This document shows, piece by piece, positions 12,196 through 25,141 of a stretch of 64,000 nt of DNA. Made by a program: the position numbers and the translations under genes. Numbering within the stretch: the first letter of the stretch is position 1; the number at the start of each line of letters is the position of its first letter. The stretch is from Diorhabda sublineata (lineage: Eukaryota > Arthropoda > Insecta > Coleoptera > Chrysomelidae). The stretch lies in NCBI RefSeq assembly GCF_026230105.1, contig NC_079475.1, forward strand, positions 16,694,125-16,758,124. The letters are read 5' to 3'. A model generated the notes under the pieces. It was not told where the DNA came from. It searched no databases and was given only the letters and a program-made list of their open reading frames with translations.

Positions 12196-12299
12196 GTATG
12201 ATAATGAAACACATATGGTTAGATAAATCTTCAGGTAAGATACATGGAAATGTTGTGTGAAGCAGAGAGCCTAGACTAAAGAGCAGGCTGCAGGCTCTA

Positions 12300-15215
12300 C
12301 TTGAGAATGCTGAGAGAATTAATAGATATATTTTCCGAGAGAGAGGTGACTTATATTGATATTATGGTGTCAGGAGCAGTGCTGGAAGTAAATAAGCTAG
12401 AATTCAAAATGAAAATGGAGAAGTCCAACGAGTGGTTAGAGTCTTTCCGTGGTGTGAAATTGTTCCAACTAAGTAGGCGATAGTAAAACAGAGTTATATA
12501 GGTTATTACTGTGAAACTTGACATTTGTTTATTCGAATATGTAATCAGTGAATATTCTAGAGGTATGTCAAGCGCTCTAAGATCTTTTAGAGCTCACCTA
12601 ACTAATGTTTGGGATTGGTTATTAAACCACTAAAGTAGTAGGAACACTTGGTAAAGTACAGAAATACAATAGGTAATCGTCAACATCATCATTGGTTAAT
12701 AAATATTTGAAAATTGGTGTTCACAAAATCACATTTGAACGCAATTAAGATTTGTACAGTTTACTTATAAATTTCTGTTAAAGTTAAATATCACTGATGA
12801 AAGTAGAAGGTTCGACGACATAGCTGATAGAAGACTTTTGTTGATTATGAAAACGACAAGGCGAAAGATATAAGGCCAAAAAATAGATATAAAAAAAAGA
12901 GAATATCTAGTATGGCTCTTAGAAATGTATTAGACAGAAATGAATCCAAATAAATTTATCTATACCTAATTAAAATGAGTGATTGAGAAGAGGACAGGGT
13001 TACCAAAGGTTTCCAGTGAAAAATCAAAGAAAACTGGAGGAAAACCTTGAAATAATAGAGAATACGATGAAATAAATGTGTGAAAAGTTGAACAAATTGC
13101 TGCGGAAATCAAGAGACCACGGAAGAAGCAAAAATAAATTAGGGAAGGAATTATTAACAACATATTTGAGCAACTAGAAAAAGAAAAAAACAATGTATTA
13201 CTACTCTAAGGGTTACAAATAGAAATAGAAAACCCCATAGAATTAGAAAAATCTATGGAAAATGTCATGGAAGGAGAATTGCAACTTAAGATAGTAGGAC
13301 AAAGTTGAATAAAGCGGGAAAAAATAACTTACTTATTGAAATTAGCAAATGAGGAGTAGCAAAAAAGAATAATATATAATGAAAAAAGTTAACACTATCA
13401 ATCAATACAAAGTACAGGTATACAAAGGATAGATAGATGCAAAACTGAATAATTGGAGCAAAAGAATGAAGAGACAAGGAGAAAAATGTGAAGATCGAGT
13501 ATGAGTTAGTTGTTGTTATTATTTGTTGATACAAAAGAGTATAGATGGAATAAGAAAGTGAAAAAATAAAGATACAAAATAAAAAAACTGACAATTCTAA
13601 ATATAAATTGATATGTTAATAGGTATAAATCAGACCAGGCAATGATACAGGATACGAAGATGAAAGGTACAAAGGAGGATACCGATATATACATCTTAAA
13701 GATTATAAAAAATTACAAAGAAGAGGAAAACGATAAATTTGGATTTGCCACTTTTAAATCAAAGTAGAAAATGAAAACGTGAATATTTTGAGTATGCATA
13801 CGGCAAGTGAGGACGAAGAAGAAGTTAAGGACAGGTATCAGGTAGAAATGGAAAAAATGTATAAGTTGCTTCCAAATCAGGACATTAAAAGAGTTATAGG
13901 AGAGGCTAATGCGAAAATTGAAAAAGTGGACATATACGCTATAATAATTGGAATGGTAGATATTAGAAAATGAATCAGAATTGGAAAAAGATTTATAAAC
14001 ATTGCAGACATGGTACTTGTTGTTTCTAACACAAAACTCGAAAAGAGTGATTTATAAAGCATCATAGTTAACCCAAGCCGACAGTATTGTAACTAAAGAG
14101 AAGATTTCCTGATTCAAAGTCAGTTCATAAATTAGGTAAACAACAGCCAGCGATCATTTGTTACTAATAGCGAAAATGTAACAAAAACTACGAAGAAAGA
14201 GAAAACAAAATAACAGTCCCAATTAAAATTTTCAAATAGAGAAGTTTATAGAAAATAAAATAATGAAAGCAAAATATGCAAAAGAATTTGAAAAGAGAAA
14301 ACATATTGAGCAGAAAATGCTGAAGACAAGAGATAGTACTAAAAACAAATAAGAGTAACGAAAAAGATATAAAGAGCAAAAGTAAGACAGGAAATGGAAG
14401 ACAGGATAAAATGCATTGAAGATAGATTTATAAATGAAGAATTTTTAGTAGCAATATAAAAAAATATGATGAAGTCGAAACTCTGGAGGGAGTACTTCCA
14501 GGAAATGTTGAATACAGACAATTATGAAGAAGAAACATATGGAAAGGCAACTAACGCCACAAAACGAAAAAAATATCAGCACCAACTAAAGAAGAAATAG
14601 CAGAAACAATAAAGAACCAAAAAACTTCAAATGCTCTAGAGAAAACGACATTTATTCGAAACTTTTAGAGGGTGAAGCTCTAACAAACAAAGTCCACCAT
14701 TTGATTAAAAATATATGTGAAAATGAGATAATGCCAGAGGCATATAAGAAAAAGGATACTATACGAATTATAGAGGAATTGCAATTTTGGACACAGTGTT
14801 CAAAATAATAACGAATTGTCTTGCTTGGAAAATCTTCTTGGGGAAATATCAGTGAGGATTTCGAACTGGAAGATCAGTAACAGATCATAAATTCACTCTT
14901 ATCCAGATACAGAGAATTTTTATCGACGAAAAGTATATGACACTGAAAATACCAATAAAACTGATAAGGCCCACGAAAATGAGAGTAGAAAAAACTCAAA
15001 TAAAAATTACAATCAAACAGAAAACATTAGATAGTTTTAACACAAAATATAGGACTAAAACAGAAAGATCCTCTATCAACTACGTTGTTCAACATATTAA
15101 TGGAGGGAATAGTTGCAAGAGACGGAATAAAAACCACGGGAACACTTAAAACAGAAACAACACAGTTGCTAGCCTATGCAGATGATGTATTAATCTCAAT
15201 AAGAAGTGTAGAATA
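12300..15215 (+). pseudogene. Endonuclease-reverse transcriptase non-LTR retrotransposon, copy A
   Basis: The region carries, in order but in changing frames: a lysine/glutamate-rich helical N-terminal region (from about 12300); AP-endonuclease-like blocks (LTILNIN near 13590, NVNILSMHTASEDEEEVKDR at about 13776, then NQDIKRVIGEANAKI ending at about 13918); and RT blocks (TKEEIAETIKN about 14586, YRGIAILDTVFKI about 14770, GFRTGRSVTDHKFTL about 14857, LKIPIKLIRPTKM about 14945, DPLSTTLFNILMEGIV about 15069, LLAYADDVLIS about 15168). NYRGIxLL, CGFRxGRSTTDQ, GDxLSTxLFN and YADD are the classic motifs of the insect EN-RT family. The YADD box survives but many stops and frameshifts rule out activity. 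The C-terminal tail after YADD is missing. Related copies lie at 17590-17825 and 54720-56100. The numerous short frames inside are fragments or shadows of this element. Confidence 0.8.
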
Positions 15216-16856
15216 ATTTCCAAATTTTACTGTTGTTGTGTATGATTAGTTCTAAGTGGTCTCTATTAAACTGAATTTTTTGTCTAATATTCCGCTTTGT
15301 TGCCTATTTCTATTTGTTTTTAAATAAAATATGACAAATATGTGGATATTTCGGCTATAATACCGACCGTTTTCTCTTAACAGTGAAAGAAGAGACAAAA
15401 AATGAATATTTACAATATTCCTCTCATAAAATACAACATAATATTTCCCCATATAGAATACAACTGTGAATAAGAAATTCTAAGACATTATTATCCAATC
15501 AAAATTATATTATGAAACTCGTTCGGAACTACAACCGACATATTTTACTTTAAGAATATAACTACCACCGTCTTTCTCTACTCTGGAGGAGCCAATTTTT
15601 TCCATAATAGGTGCTTTCTAATATCTTTTGGAGTTCAGTGATATCTGAACGTAAAATTTGTCCTATAGCAACCACTTTAGTCCTTATAAATTAATTTTTC
15701 ACGAGTCCTTCTTCAAGTCCTAAATCAGCAAATTTGTAGTTCAGCTTCATCAAAACTTGTCCTGTAGCAGCCAGTTTAACTTCTAGAATTATATTTTCAA
15801 GGGACATGCTTTGTTTATCAGTATTAAAATATCGACATATAGAGGAAAAAAAACAATTTTTCTGGAGTAGTTGCTGTTCAATCAGTATCTACCTCTCAAA
15901 ACTTTACAGAAAAACATGTAAGACAGCACTTAGTTAACCATGAAATCAATTGATGAATAGAGAAATAAATTTGATCGTGCACTCAAATAGTTACAGCCAA
16001 ATTTGTTTGTATGTGTATGAGCACATCAAAAAGATGCTCTGCAGATCAAAACGAAAAGATAACATATCGTAATTCTCACAATAAAATTTAATCAGAATTT
16101 CTAGTAAGTTTGAAGAGGTTACTGGAGCTTTGAATTGAGTGAAGCTCCAGATACTGAAAAGAAGTAGTCACAAAATATGAATAAAATCATAAAACTGTTG
16201 GGGAATCATGAAACACAATTTATAATTACATATTTATCATGGCGTAAATATTACCATAAACAAACCGCAGTAGATTACGGGATTAATTTCAATTCACACA
16301 GGTGCTTACAACTTCTCTTTCCCAGCTAATTAATTTTAATGAGAACTTTCTGTTGGGGTTACTTGGACAGGATACAAAATATCGTATTAATGTGAAGCTC
16401 AGTTGTGCTTAATTTTAGATTCAAGAGCATCTGAATGTTGATGCTGTAATTCAACTCATATTAACTGGAGAAACAAAACACGCTTGATACTTTTTTTGGA
16501 AATAAATTATATTTGGATGTATAATAATATATGTCTTGGATTGTGTTGGAATCAGAATCTTCACCCTTAGCTTATATTTATAGTTATTGAAATGGCAAAC
16601 ATTCTGAAGAATTTTAGAGCAAAATTTCTCGTTTTTATCAATTTCTACAAAGTTATCATATTGTTTAGATACGGCCTTTGACCAACCAGTCACATGCTGC
16701 ACAAATATTATGAACTTGTGAACTATTATTCGAATTTATGTTGTGAACATCATTTTCTCAATTATTCATTAACACAAACCGGAGTTTTCCCAGAATCAAG
16801 ATTTGGAATTTTCCATTCAAAATTTTGACGGTTATCTATCGTATCGATGTATTTCT
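15216..16856. other. AT-rich intergenic DNA
   Basis: Around 15640-15800 two phrases repeat with changes (TTTGTCCTATAGCAACCACT and CTTGTCCTGTAGCAGCCAGT), so a small internal duplication is possible. No protein family was recognised. Confidence 0.45.
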
Positions 16857-17000
16857 AGATTATTTAAGTTAGGTAAGTTATAGTGATAGGTGAATTATAT
16901 TAATTAGTTAAGTGTTGTATTTGAATAAATTGAGAATGTAAGAGACAGTGTCTCTTAATTAGGCCCACGAATAGAAATCGTATAAATAAGTAAGAGAAAC
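16857..17000 (+). repeat. Dispersed repeat, copy 1 (LTR-like)
   Basis: Shares about 140 bp, same orientation, with 38786-38925. The core is TTTGAATAAATT, then GTAAGAGACAGTGTCTCTTA, which contains the near-palindrome GAGACAGTGTCTC, then CCCACGAA and GAAATCGTA. It may be the 3' end of an LTR (a solo-LTR remnant), but no TG...CA boundary, primer-binding site or gag-pol was seen. Confidence 0.5.
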
Positions 17001-17289
17001 ATTAATATAAAGAAAAATGCCAAATTGGACAGAAATGATCTATATAGTCTCGTTCCACTGATTATTTTTTTTTGAAAAGACAACATACGGAAAGACTCCG
17101 ACTACTCGTTGAACTTCTCCATTTTTATTTTGACTTCGAACTTACTTGCTTCCAGCACGGCTACCAGTACCAAAATATCACTATAAGTCTCCCCTCTCTC
17201 AAAAAAATATTAGTTCATCTTTTCAGCTTCGAAGTATTTAGCATGCAGCTATATACCAAGTCCGCTTTAGTCTCCGTATTCTGTTTTAC

Positions 17290-17585
17290 ACAACGGAGAT
17301 GTCTTGGTTGAAGACCTGTCTAACTTTATATTCACCGGCTTCACTACCAAACAGGAACTTCGTAGGTATCAGAGAAATACCAAATGAATTCTATATTCAT
17401 CTCATGAATGTAACTGATTTGGGAAGAGCAATGCATCCAAAATCATTTCCGTGATGTTTTATATGACTACCCGAAAGGATCTTTACAGGTATCTGACATG
17501 ACGAAGTTTTCAGCTGCATATTCACCGGTATTATTTCTTTCGATAAAATACTAGATCTATTTCATATTCATCTCATGATTGAATA
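17290..17585 (-). repeat. Tandem repeat locus 2, inverted relative to 11.9-12.2 kb
   Basis: Reverse-complemented, two units begin CATGAGATGAATAT (at about 17578 and 17407). The first continues AATAGATCTAGTATTTTAT, ATACCGGTGAATAT, GTCAGATACCTGT. Similarity to locus 1 over about 110 bp is obvious by eye. It ends about 5 bp before the homology of EN-RT copy B begins. Confidence 0.65.
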
Positions 17586-17589
17586 GGAC

Positions 17590-17825
17590 ATTTGCAGGAT
17601 ACGAAGATGAAGCGTACACATGAGGATACTGACATATACATCTTACATCTAAGAATATAACAAACTACAAAGGAAAGAAAAACGATAAATTGGGATTTGC
17701 TTTCTCCAAATCAAAGTAAAAACTGAAAACGTGAGGATTTTGACTATCCATGCACCAAATGAGAATGAAGAAGAAGGAGAAATTAAGGACAGGTATCACA
17801 TAGAACTGGAAACCGCTGATTCTTC
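17590..17825 (+). pseudogene. EN-RT retrotransposon, copy B (endonuclease fragment only)
   Basis: The nucleotides CAGGATACGAAGATGA onward match copy A from about 13648 for roughly 200 bp. The frame gives ENVRILTIHAPNENEEEGE and KDRYHIELE, the NVxxIxxYAPTExxEEExKDxFYxxLE block of the endonuclease domain. It breaks off at about 17820 into unrelated sequence. In reading order A and B are the same family, and both stand downstream of the 190-bp tandem repeat, although the repeat is inverted here. Confidence 0.7.
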
Positions 17826-19935
17826 TAATGTTCTTAATGTATTCATAGTTCTTACAACTGCTGCTCTTCTTCAAGAAATCATAATCAAATACCTATTTCT
17901 AATTTTTTTGTGATGGTCGTTACTGTTACCATTCTTTGAATAGTCACTTCCATTGTCACTATCATCGACAGACGAACTTCCTTGTAAATTCATTCATTAT
18001 CCCATTCATCTATCAGTACCTCGAATCTCTCCTGGATCCTTCATTAACAATTCTCTTGATTTCCAACTCAGTTCTCGAGGTTTTGACATTTTTCTAATAA
18101 TAATCTTGTGCTTTATAGCTAATTCAAGGGCTAGAATATTTGCAAAATATTCAATAGCTGCTTAGTAATAAAGACAAAGGCGAGCTAACAGAGAAAAGAC
18201 AATAACGTTTTACGTTATAATGTTAAAGCTGAAAGATTGAGCAGGTTTTTCAGTGCTGTGACAGCTACACTTTCAGCTACACCTAGAATAGGCTCTGGGT
18301 GATTTTGCTGATCCCCGTGTAGATAGCGAATCAGTCTCGTCGATACTTTCCTTTCATGAGTGTCAAGCGAGCTGAACCGTGCAGCTATCACTAACCAGTT
18401 CATGTAGGACAATCCAGCACACGCCTAGAGAACACCAGTTGGTAGTTATGAAGTTTCTACCAGCTCTGATGTCTAAGCATATTGAAATTACAGTTTCCAT
18501 GGCAGAACCACACTCTTATCACATCGAATATTTTGAAGAAGGTAACGTGCTTTTGGAGCCAGAAAAAACGGCTCTTCTCGTCATATCCGCAGAAATCTGT
18601 TCACACTATTAATCCGTATCTTAGATAACTTCGTTATTTAATGTAGTGTGTCTGTGATCTCCAATCCACTTTATCCGTATTCCTCCAAGCCAAAGATTCA
18701 ACAATCGAAATATATATCTAGTGATGGTTCTTCGGCGATAGACCCCTTGTCTTAGTATATCCACATCCGATAGATAATATATGAGCCCTTTAAGGAGATG
18801 ATTAATATAAAATAATTAAAATCAATGAGAAATTGTGAGACTTGACAATGGAAATAAGAATCAGCAAAACTATAGAGAATTATATACTTAATTTCTTTGG
18901 AAACAATGCGGTACAGCTGTATTTCATATTATTTTGAAAAAAACTTAATTAATATAAACGAGTTCAAAACTAGGAAGTCTGATGGAACTCATCTTTATTC
19001 ACTAAGCTTTTAGAACAAAAACAAGTAACGAACTTTATCTTAATAAAAATCTCACGATATATTTTGAAGTTTTGGAATAGATGTTGAATAACCCAGCTTT
19101 ATATCAATATTATAGAACCCGTTAAGCTGTGAAAGTTAATGAAAACTTCAGAAAGCAATATTTATGTTTTTCATCACTCTTTCAACGTTCTAGTAGTGTA
19201 AATTTTCCTCCTAGTTTCACGGTTGGCATATTTTTTTTCTTTTATCCATAGTTTGACTTCAATTATGTACAGACGGTTTTTTTAATGACTACCACTGTAA
19301 TTTTTAATAATGATAACCTACAAATACATATTTTATGAGAGCGGAAAGGATCTAAATATGAAAGGACGTCAAAAATAACATTTTTTTCTACAATTTCATT
19401 GAACTAAGATAATAAGATTTTCATTTCGTTCCCTTCATTATGAGTTTTTATTATAAACTATTTCTAACTTCTAAGCAAACTAGAATTTATACCCAAAAAG
19501 AATTTCTCATTAATTCTAGAACTCAAACAAACTAATAAATAAAAAGACCTTCATAGAAATTAGTTCTAAACATAATATAAACAACTCACCGTTGTGAACA
19601 ACAGGTACATTATTTTTTGATGTAGTTCCCATATTTGTGAAAGTCTGAGAAAGGGAGATCAAGGCTGCCGATAGGAAATTCCTGGGCCAGAAAGCTCACC
19701 CTGATGGTTTTACTTATGTCGCGAAGGGCCTTATAAGGCCGGGCGTTTTCGGGTCTTCTTTAAGAGTGAATCATGGGGTTGAAGCTCGACGACAAATGTT
19801 GCGATTGTGGCAATTCACATGTTTTTATACAGAGGTCGTAATAAGTCAGGCAACAAATTTGTATTAAACGGAAAAAATGAAGCACCAAAATAAATTTATT
19901 AAAAGAGGGATTGAAAAGAGGGTTTCTGTAAGTAT
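17826..19935. other. Intergenic DNA, no gene supported
   Basis: Minus-strand frames at 18215-18412 and in 17880-18090 look somewhat protein-like but match nothing I know. 19640-19800 is a locally GC-richer island (CGCGAAGGGCCTTATAAGGC, containing the 8-bp palindrome CCTTATAAGG) with no recognised motif. Confidence 0.4.
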
Positions 19936-19939
19936 TCAA

Positions 19940-20285
19940 GTTTATGCCTATCTAGATCAATTCATTTATGGAAACATTTCTCAACGGAGACGCAGGTTCG
20001 GCGAAGCATGTCAAGATGTTTTAGTTTTAAGAGTTTTAAATTTTTCTACAATTGCAGTTCGGAGATCGAGAAGGGTGTGTGGTCCTCTTTCAAAAAATCC
20101 TTGAGCAGCATTCTCCAAAATGACAATTAAGGTACTCCCTCACAGATAACGCGTAGTGCGACGTTGTTCCATTTGGCATTAAATAGCGGATGTTTGCGAG
20201 TGTTGGATCGTTGTCCATTTGCTTACGTAAATCTTCCAGCATTTCCAGATAAGTTTGGCCCGTCACGTGACCCTCAAAAAGTACG
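19940..20285 (-). pseudogene. IS630-Tc1-mariner transposase fragment (GGHFEHLL-type family)
   Basis: On the minus strand from about 20280 a clean frame reads EGHVTGQTYLEMLEDLRKQM, then RYLMPNGTTSHYALSVREYL. After a gap and frameshift it gives LLDLRTAIVEKFKTL and NLRLR. This is the end of the catalytic core and the C-terminal domain of the Tc1/mariner-like transposases whose proteins have GPxFFxGxVTGxxYLEML, APxHYAxxVREYLN, LWGxLK, LxxRI and end GGHFEHLL. The block containing the last catalytic aspartate (SPDLTPLDFFLWG) is deleted. Two more members of this type lie at 37.4 and 39.7 kb. The plus-strand frames at 19877 and 20164 are shadows. Confidence 0.7.
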
Positions 20286-23200
20286 GACTCACGTGACCTC
20301 TTGCATGGATACCTATCGAGCTTTGACCTTTATATATGGCTGTGATTTGCTTATATCATTTTTATAGAAATTTCTAGAAAGATCTTTTTATTTTTTTGTT
20401 TACTTACTAGAATCAAATTATAGGAAATTATTTTTGTATAAACACTCGCTTGTTTATAATCGAGAAAGTCAATGAATAGTCTTATGTCATCCCGAATCAG
20501 TTTAGTGCATAGTTTAATGAAAAGTAAATATTTTAGTGTACTTAGTGTAAGCTATAAATAAATTAAGTAAATACCTAAGAACTATTGCGTATAAATTCAC
20601 CCAGAGTATAAAAATAGTTTGAATAAATTAGAAGAGAAACATTACATTACATAAAAAACACATCGACTTTTTCTCATATTGAAGAAATAAAACCTCTCAT
20701 GTAGCAACATTCCAATTTAGAGCAGCTATAAGAAACCCAACGAAATTATCGACCGTTTTTTTAGTTTATTGGGAAAAATGTACAAACTTCATAAACTAAG
20801 ATAGAATATCGAAAAATATCATATAAATCTCATTACTTGTTGAGCTGAATGTAACTTAGTTTGCGAGAAATGAAATCACCCGTAAAAGATGGAAATACGA
20901 TTTTCCCCACAACAATAACTCGGTTTACCGTTAGGATGTAACTGAAACTCGTAGTGGTAGTTGTTAGAGGGCACAAGTTACTATAAATAAACGTCAATAT
21001 TAGGTCGTATTCGATGTCAGCAGAATTATGGTGATGAAAATAGTAATGAAACCATAAATGACATTTGGGATGCAGAAGAATACCATTATCTTCACTCCAT
21101 CCATCGTTTTTATTTCCTCATGTAGTTTTGTAACTAACTCGTAACTTTTGCACGTAGGGTACTCAAAGCTGAATTTTGATTTCTTCGACGGTGGAGAAAC
21201 CCTTTATATCCACTTCTTACTCTGCATTTAGGTCTCTACATCTATATGGTGTTAGATCCATGATTAATTCATTGCTATGACCTTGAGTATATTATGTACC
21301 ACATGGTACGGGAAATCAAAAATAGTTGAAAAGTTCAAAAGATTCAAACTTGTCAGTTTCTAGCGGTAGTCTGGTTATAATGTGTCGTTATGATACATAA
21401 TTGCAAAAAGATCAGCTCAGTATATAAAATATGTCTTCGCCATTGAAGATATTCTGATAAATCTTTATGTACGAGGTTTTCATCGAAATTATCGAGCTCT
21501 ACTTTCATATCTCTAAATATAAACTACTGAGCCACCTCATCATCATCAGTAAGACATCAAGAATTGATTCTTTTATACAAGCAGTTGCCATCAAAATTTT
21601 TATTACGTAAACAGCATGAGTTGGCCTACAGTTTTTTTTATTTTCGTTTATCGCATTCTGTCAAAAAGAGATATAAAATAAGGTGCATGCCAAGTTGTGA
21701 AAACTAAGTTAATTATTGTCTAGATTCGAAACAATAGTCTTTACATTGAAAATAATTTGAATCACCACAACTAAAAAATCGATTCAAAGTAGAAAATGCT
21801 CCGAGAGGATGCACGGTAATCAAAGAATAGTATACCGGTGTGTTGAAATTTGTGCAGCTATCAAACATCATCATCAGCTTCTGTACAATCACAAGGAAGA
21901 TCTCTGCGACTTTTGACTCTATCCTAGACTAAACATTCCGCTTAAACGTCACTGATTTGATGACAAAAAGATGGTTAAAACTATTACTGAAGACAAGCTG
22001 ATTTCCAGGAACACCTAAAAAACGAAAACACCGCTGGGAACGTAATATTTAATCAAATGGGGACCACTATGAAGAAAGAAAATAACAACTATGCGAAGGT
22101 ACGATCGATACCTTAGGACTAACAACTAAATGTATCTGCTCATCCTATTCCAAATATTGATTCACAATTAGATCGATGTATTTGACATACTTTGAAGTTT
22201 TTTGTCTGAATTATTTCATTCTGGTTTTGTAGGCTAACCATTTGATATGTTGCATTATATTGAACAAGTTTGATAGAAACTATTAATCGCTTCGTGTGTT
22301 TGGATGAATATAGTATGGTCATATTGTCGGAAAACTGCATAATCAATTATTTCTATTTTTCAACAAAATCTCTTTTTAAATCTAGGTTAGTATCGTGGCT
22401 TGTAACTGACACGGTCGTTGGCTACGTCGCCGACTACCTAGCTTAACATAAGGATACTTCGTGACGTATTAAGTTTGATAGTTGTCATGAAGATGTCATT
22501 GAACATTGAGTACATGTTGCTGCTAGCTCACCTGCTAAACAAAATAATAAGAAGTAAAAAGCAGTGCATATTCATGCTATTCTCACTGTAAAACGAGGGA
22601 AAAAATCTTTGTACTATAATCTATTCAACAGACTTGTAATTATAGGCAACATTCTTTGAACTACTCTAGAAAGTCTAAAACATCATTTGTTGACTTATTC
22701 GAGTAAATTAGAGATGAAATAGTGGGATAAGAGGAGCATTTGAGGGAGCCCATATCACTAACAGAAGAGCTAGTTGTTACTTGCAGTTTCAACTTGGGTG
22801 GCCAGCCAACGAATAATTGAAAACAGCGTTCATGTCCTTGGCTATTTGTTTTTGCTTGATTGGCTAATTTTCTGCCAAGCCGCTAGCCACCATAGTTTAT
22901 CAGGATTCCATTTGATTCAGTGTACACACTATAGGGCGACGTGGCAGGCGTGGTGTATCAGAACCCTTAGTCAAGTAGAAACTCTTCAACCTTTTCAACC
23001 TTTTCACCTCTTCCAAATAATAGTTGCCTTCTTTCTAATCCAGATAGACTTTATTTCATGATTGAAGATAAGAATATTAAATTGTTGAAAAATGAGAGTG
23101 AAAACATGCTTAAATGTATTTAGAAAGGGACAAAGGGCAAGTTCCTACACGTATAGTTAATTAATCGAAAAATGAATGACAATGTTTCCGCTAATTGGAA

Positions 23201-23520
23201 TTGTTTTTCGCGGGAAGAAGTTTATTAGTGGGAAAATTCAGTATAAATAGGTGTCAGTCAAGTTAATAGATTTTAGTTAACCTTGAGTCTAACTTATTAA
23301 TACGCGCGTCGAAAGTATAATTGTGAGTTTTGATGTAATTTAGTCGAGTTTCTTCAAGTTTATCACATACCTTCGGTTAAAATAATCATTCTGAAGCTAC
23401 CATTTCGATGAAAACAATTTTTTATTATAACAATTATTCTACATTCGAATGCTCCCCTTCAATACACTTCCCTTCCCTCACCTTTCCATATGTTTCTTTA
23501 TTGATCGCAGCAGTGCTGGA
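20286..23520. other. AT-rich intergenic DNA, no gene supported
   Basis: The 95-codon frame at 22774-23061 and the 68-codon frame at 22140-22346 show no recognisable domain. TATAAATAG at 23242, followed about 25 bp on by TCAAGTTAATAG, resembles an insect core promoter and may be an LTR remnant. That rests on one motif. Confidence 0.4.
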
Positions 23521-23523
23521 AGT

Positions 23524-24080
23524 CTTTTTTGGTGAATGCCTTTAGGAGCTCTGCCGTTTTTTGCTTTACTGCTTCCATAGACTCAAATCGGGTTACTTTC
23601 AATGCAGATATTATTTTCGGGAAGAAAAAAAAGTCGCACGGTATCAAATCTGGTAAGTACGGCGAGTATTCGAGCACTGGAGTGCGCTTACTAACAAATA
23701 CTGCTTCACAGATAGGGCGTTATGAACTGGTGCAAAATGCACGAGTTGTTCTTCCACAACTCGGTCCGGACCAAAACTGACAAATAGTAAGTCTGGTTGA
23801 CCCCTCTGTAACCCATTCAATGATCACGATACCGTTAATGTTAAAAAATTTTGCTCCTATTTTTCATTACACATGATTTTCGGCACGAGAAAAAAAAAAC
23901 ACGTTTGTTTCAAACCGCTACTGAACAAATACTATAATAGGAAAGGAAACGTGTTTTGGGATGTGCATAGACAAGATATCTAGATAACAAACGCATTACT
24001 CGTTTTTTACCCCACACGTCTAGGGCGCCCTCTAGGCGCGTAGTCTCGTTATTTAATAGCCAGACATCATACAAAATATA
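23524..24080 (-). pseudogene. Mariner transposase relic with 5' untranslated end
   Basis: Minus-strand frames give NQTYYLSVLVRTELWKNNS, ILHQF, VSKRTPVLEYSPYLPDLIPC, DFFFFPKI and TRFESMEAVKQKTAELLKAF, ending KKDFQHCCDQ. These match the end of a mariner catalytic domain: LHHDNAPxHTxxSVxxFLxxKxxPxLxHPPYSPDLxPCDFFLFPKxKxxLKGxRFES. The last catalytic aspartate (CDFFF) is retained. The second is lost, since HHDN has become HQF. About 200 bp of the 5' end follow at 23880-24080 (TTATTTAATAGCCAGACATC side). The middle of the gene is missing, so this is an internally deleted copy. Confidence 0.8.
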
Positions 24081-24499
24081 CAATTTTATGATGGTTCATA
24101 TTTAGTGTTGAAAAAGTTAGATGAAATTTTGTAGAAATTTACATTAATATTAATATGGAGTGTTATTCAATAAAAATACAAATTAATATTTGTTTGACAA
24201 AATTCAATTACCAAATACTATATGTAAATATCATCGAACAAAATTTTGAATATTAATTAGGTTTTTATCAACTGAACCTTGAAATTTGAAAATCTAGATT
24301 TCACCATTTTGAGTATAAACTGCAAAAATTTCTCTCTATTTAATGAAATGAAGGGTTACGTTATGAGAACCAAAAATCTGAAGATATTATTCAGAAATAG
24401 TATTGATTGTATGACACCAAAAGAGCCTAGTACATGCAAATTAGTAGTAAAGAGCCAAATCATACAACAGAGAATGAAATTGACATAACCTGTTATGGA

Positions 24500-24730
24500 G
24501 ACCATGTTGAGCGTTTTACAGTGTTACTCCGGTCGGATGTATGTTAGGATTGCAGCAGACATATTCTTCATCACGATAACGTCGTTAAAAGAGCTCAGAT
24601 TTTTACCAATAAACACATTGCAACGCTCCTAGACTATTTTGTACAGCGCAGATCTAGTTCCAGCGCACTTGAAAGTAATAGGTATGAGTCTATTAACTAA
24701 CATACGATGGTTTTATAGACGATAATTTCC
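24500..24730 (+). pseudogene. Mariner transposase fragment (catalytic core)
   Basis: The frames give RIAADI, LHHDNVVKRAQIFTNKHIAT and, after a frameshift, YSADLVPAHLK, matching LHHDNAPxHxxxxxxxFLxxxxI and YSPDLAPAD of mariner. The second catalytic D (HHDN, about 24577) is kept and the third (APAD) reads APAH, so it is lost. It lies in the opposite orientation to the relic at 23.5-24.1 kb and may be the same or a sister family; the match is too short to decide. Confidence 0.5.
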
Positions 24731-25068
24731 GGCGTTTACAGGTATGCTATCAAAAAGTGGGAGAAGTATTAAGGCTAGTGTGAGGTATTATTGTATTTTG
24801 TTGAGGTATGACTGTTCAAAACCTCTCGTTTAATACAACATTTACAACCAAATTCTTGTTATTTAACAGTCACGCCTCATTTCGTTAGATTTAATTCCAT
24901 TATCATTTGTTACAAAATCCAATTTACCTCAATATAGAGAAAAATACCAAAAACATTCTAGATATGATAGTTATTACAATAAATTAAAATGAATAGATTC
25001 ATATAATAATTTACACAAGCATCAGAGTATCCAGCTCTCTCCAACAATTTTGGTTCAGTTATTGAATA

Positions 25069-25070
<2 letters not shown>

Positions 25071-25138
<68 letters not shown>
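25071..25138. repeat. (AT)34 microsatellite
   Basis: An uninterrupted AT dinucleotide run of 68 bp. It produces a spurious tyrosine/isoleucine repeat frame on the minus strand. Confidence 0.98.

Positions 25139-25141
<3 letters not shown>

Noticed and set aside
13286..14521. Several minus-strand membrane-protein-like frames rich in Phe, Leu and Ile
   Set aside because: They are antisense to the A-rich coding strand of EN-RT copy A; hydrophobic composition comes from T-rich codons.
18215..18612. Overlapping frames on both strands that look protein-like
   Set aside because: No domain, repeat or partner was recognised, and no splice or promoter signal could be tied to them; left unannotated.
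22774..23061. 95-codon hydrophobic protein with possible membrane segment
   Set aside because: Single short frame without homology I know or supporting signals; composition alone is not enough.
23230..23330. An LTR with promoter (TATAAATAG and initiator)
   Set aside because: A second copy, LTR boundaries and gag-pol were all not found; one TATA-like word is not enough.
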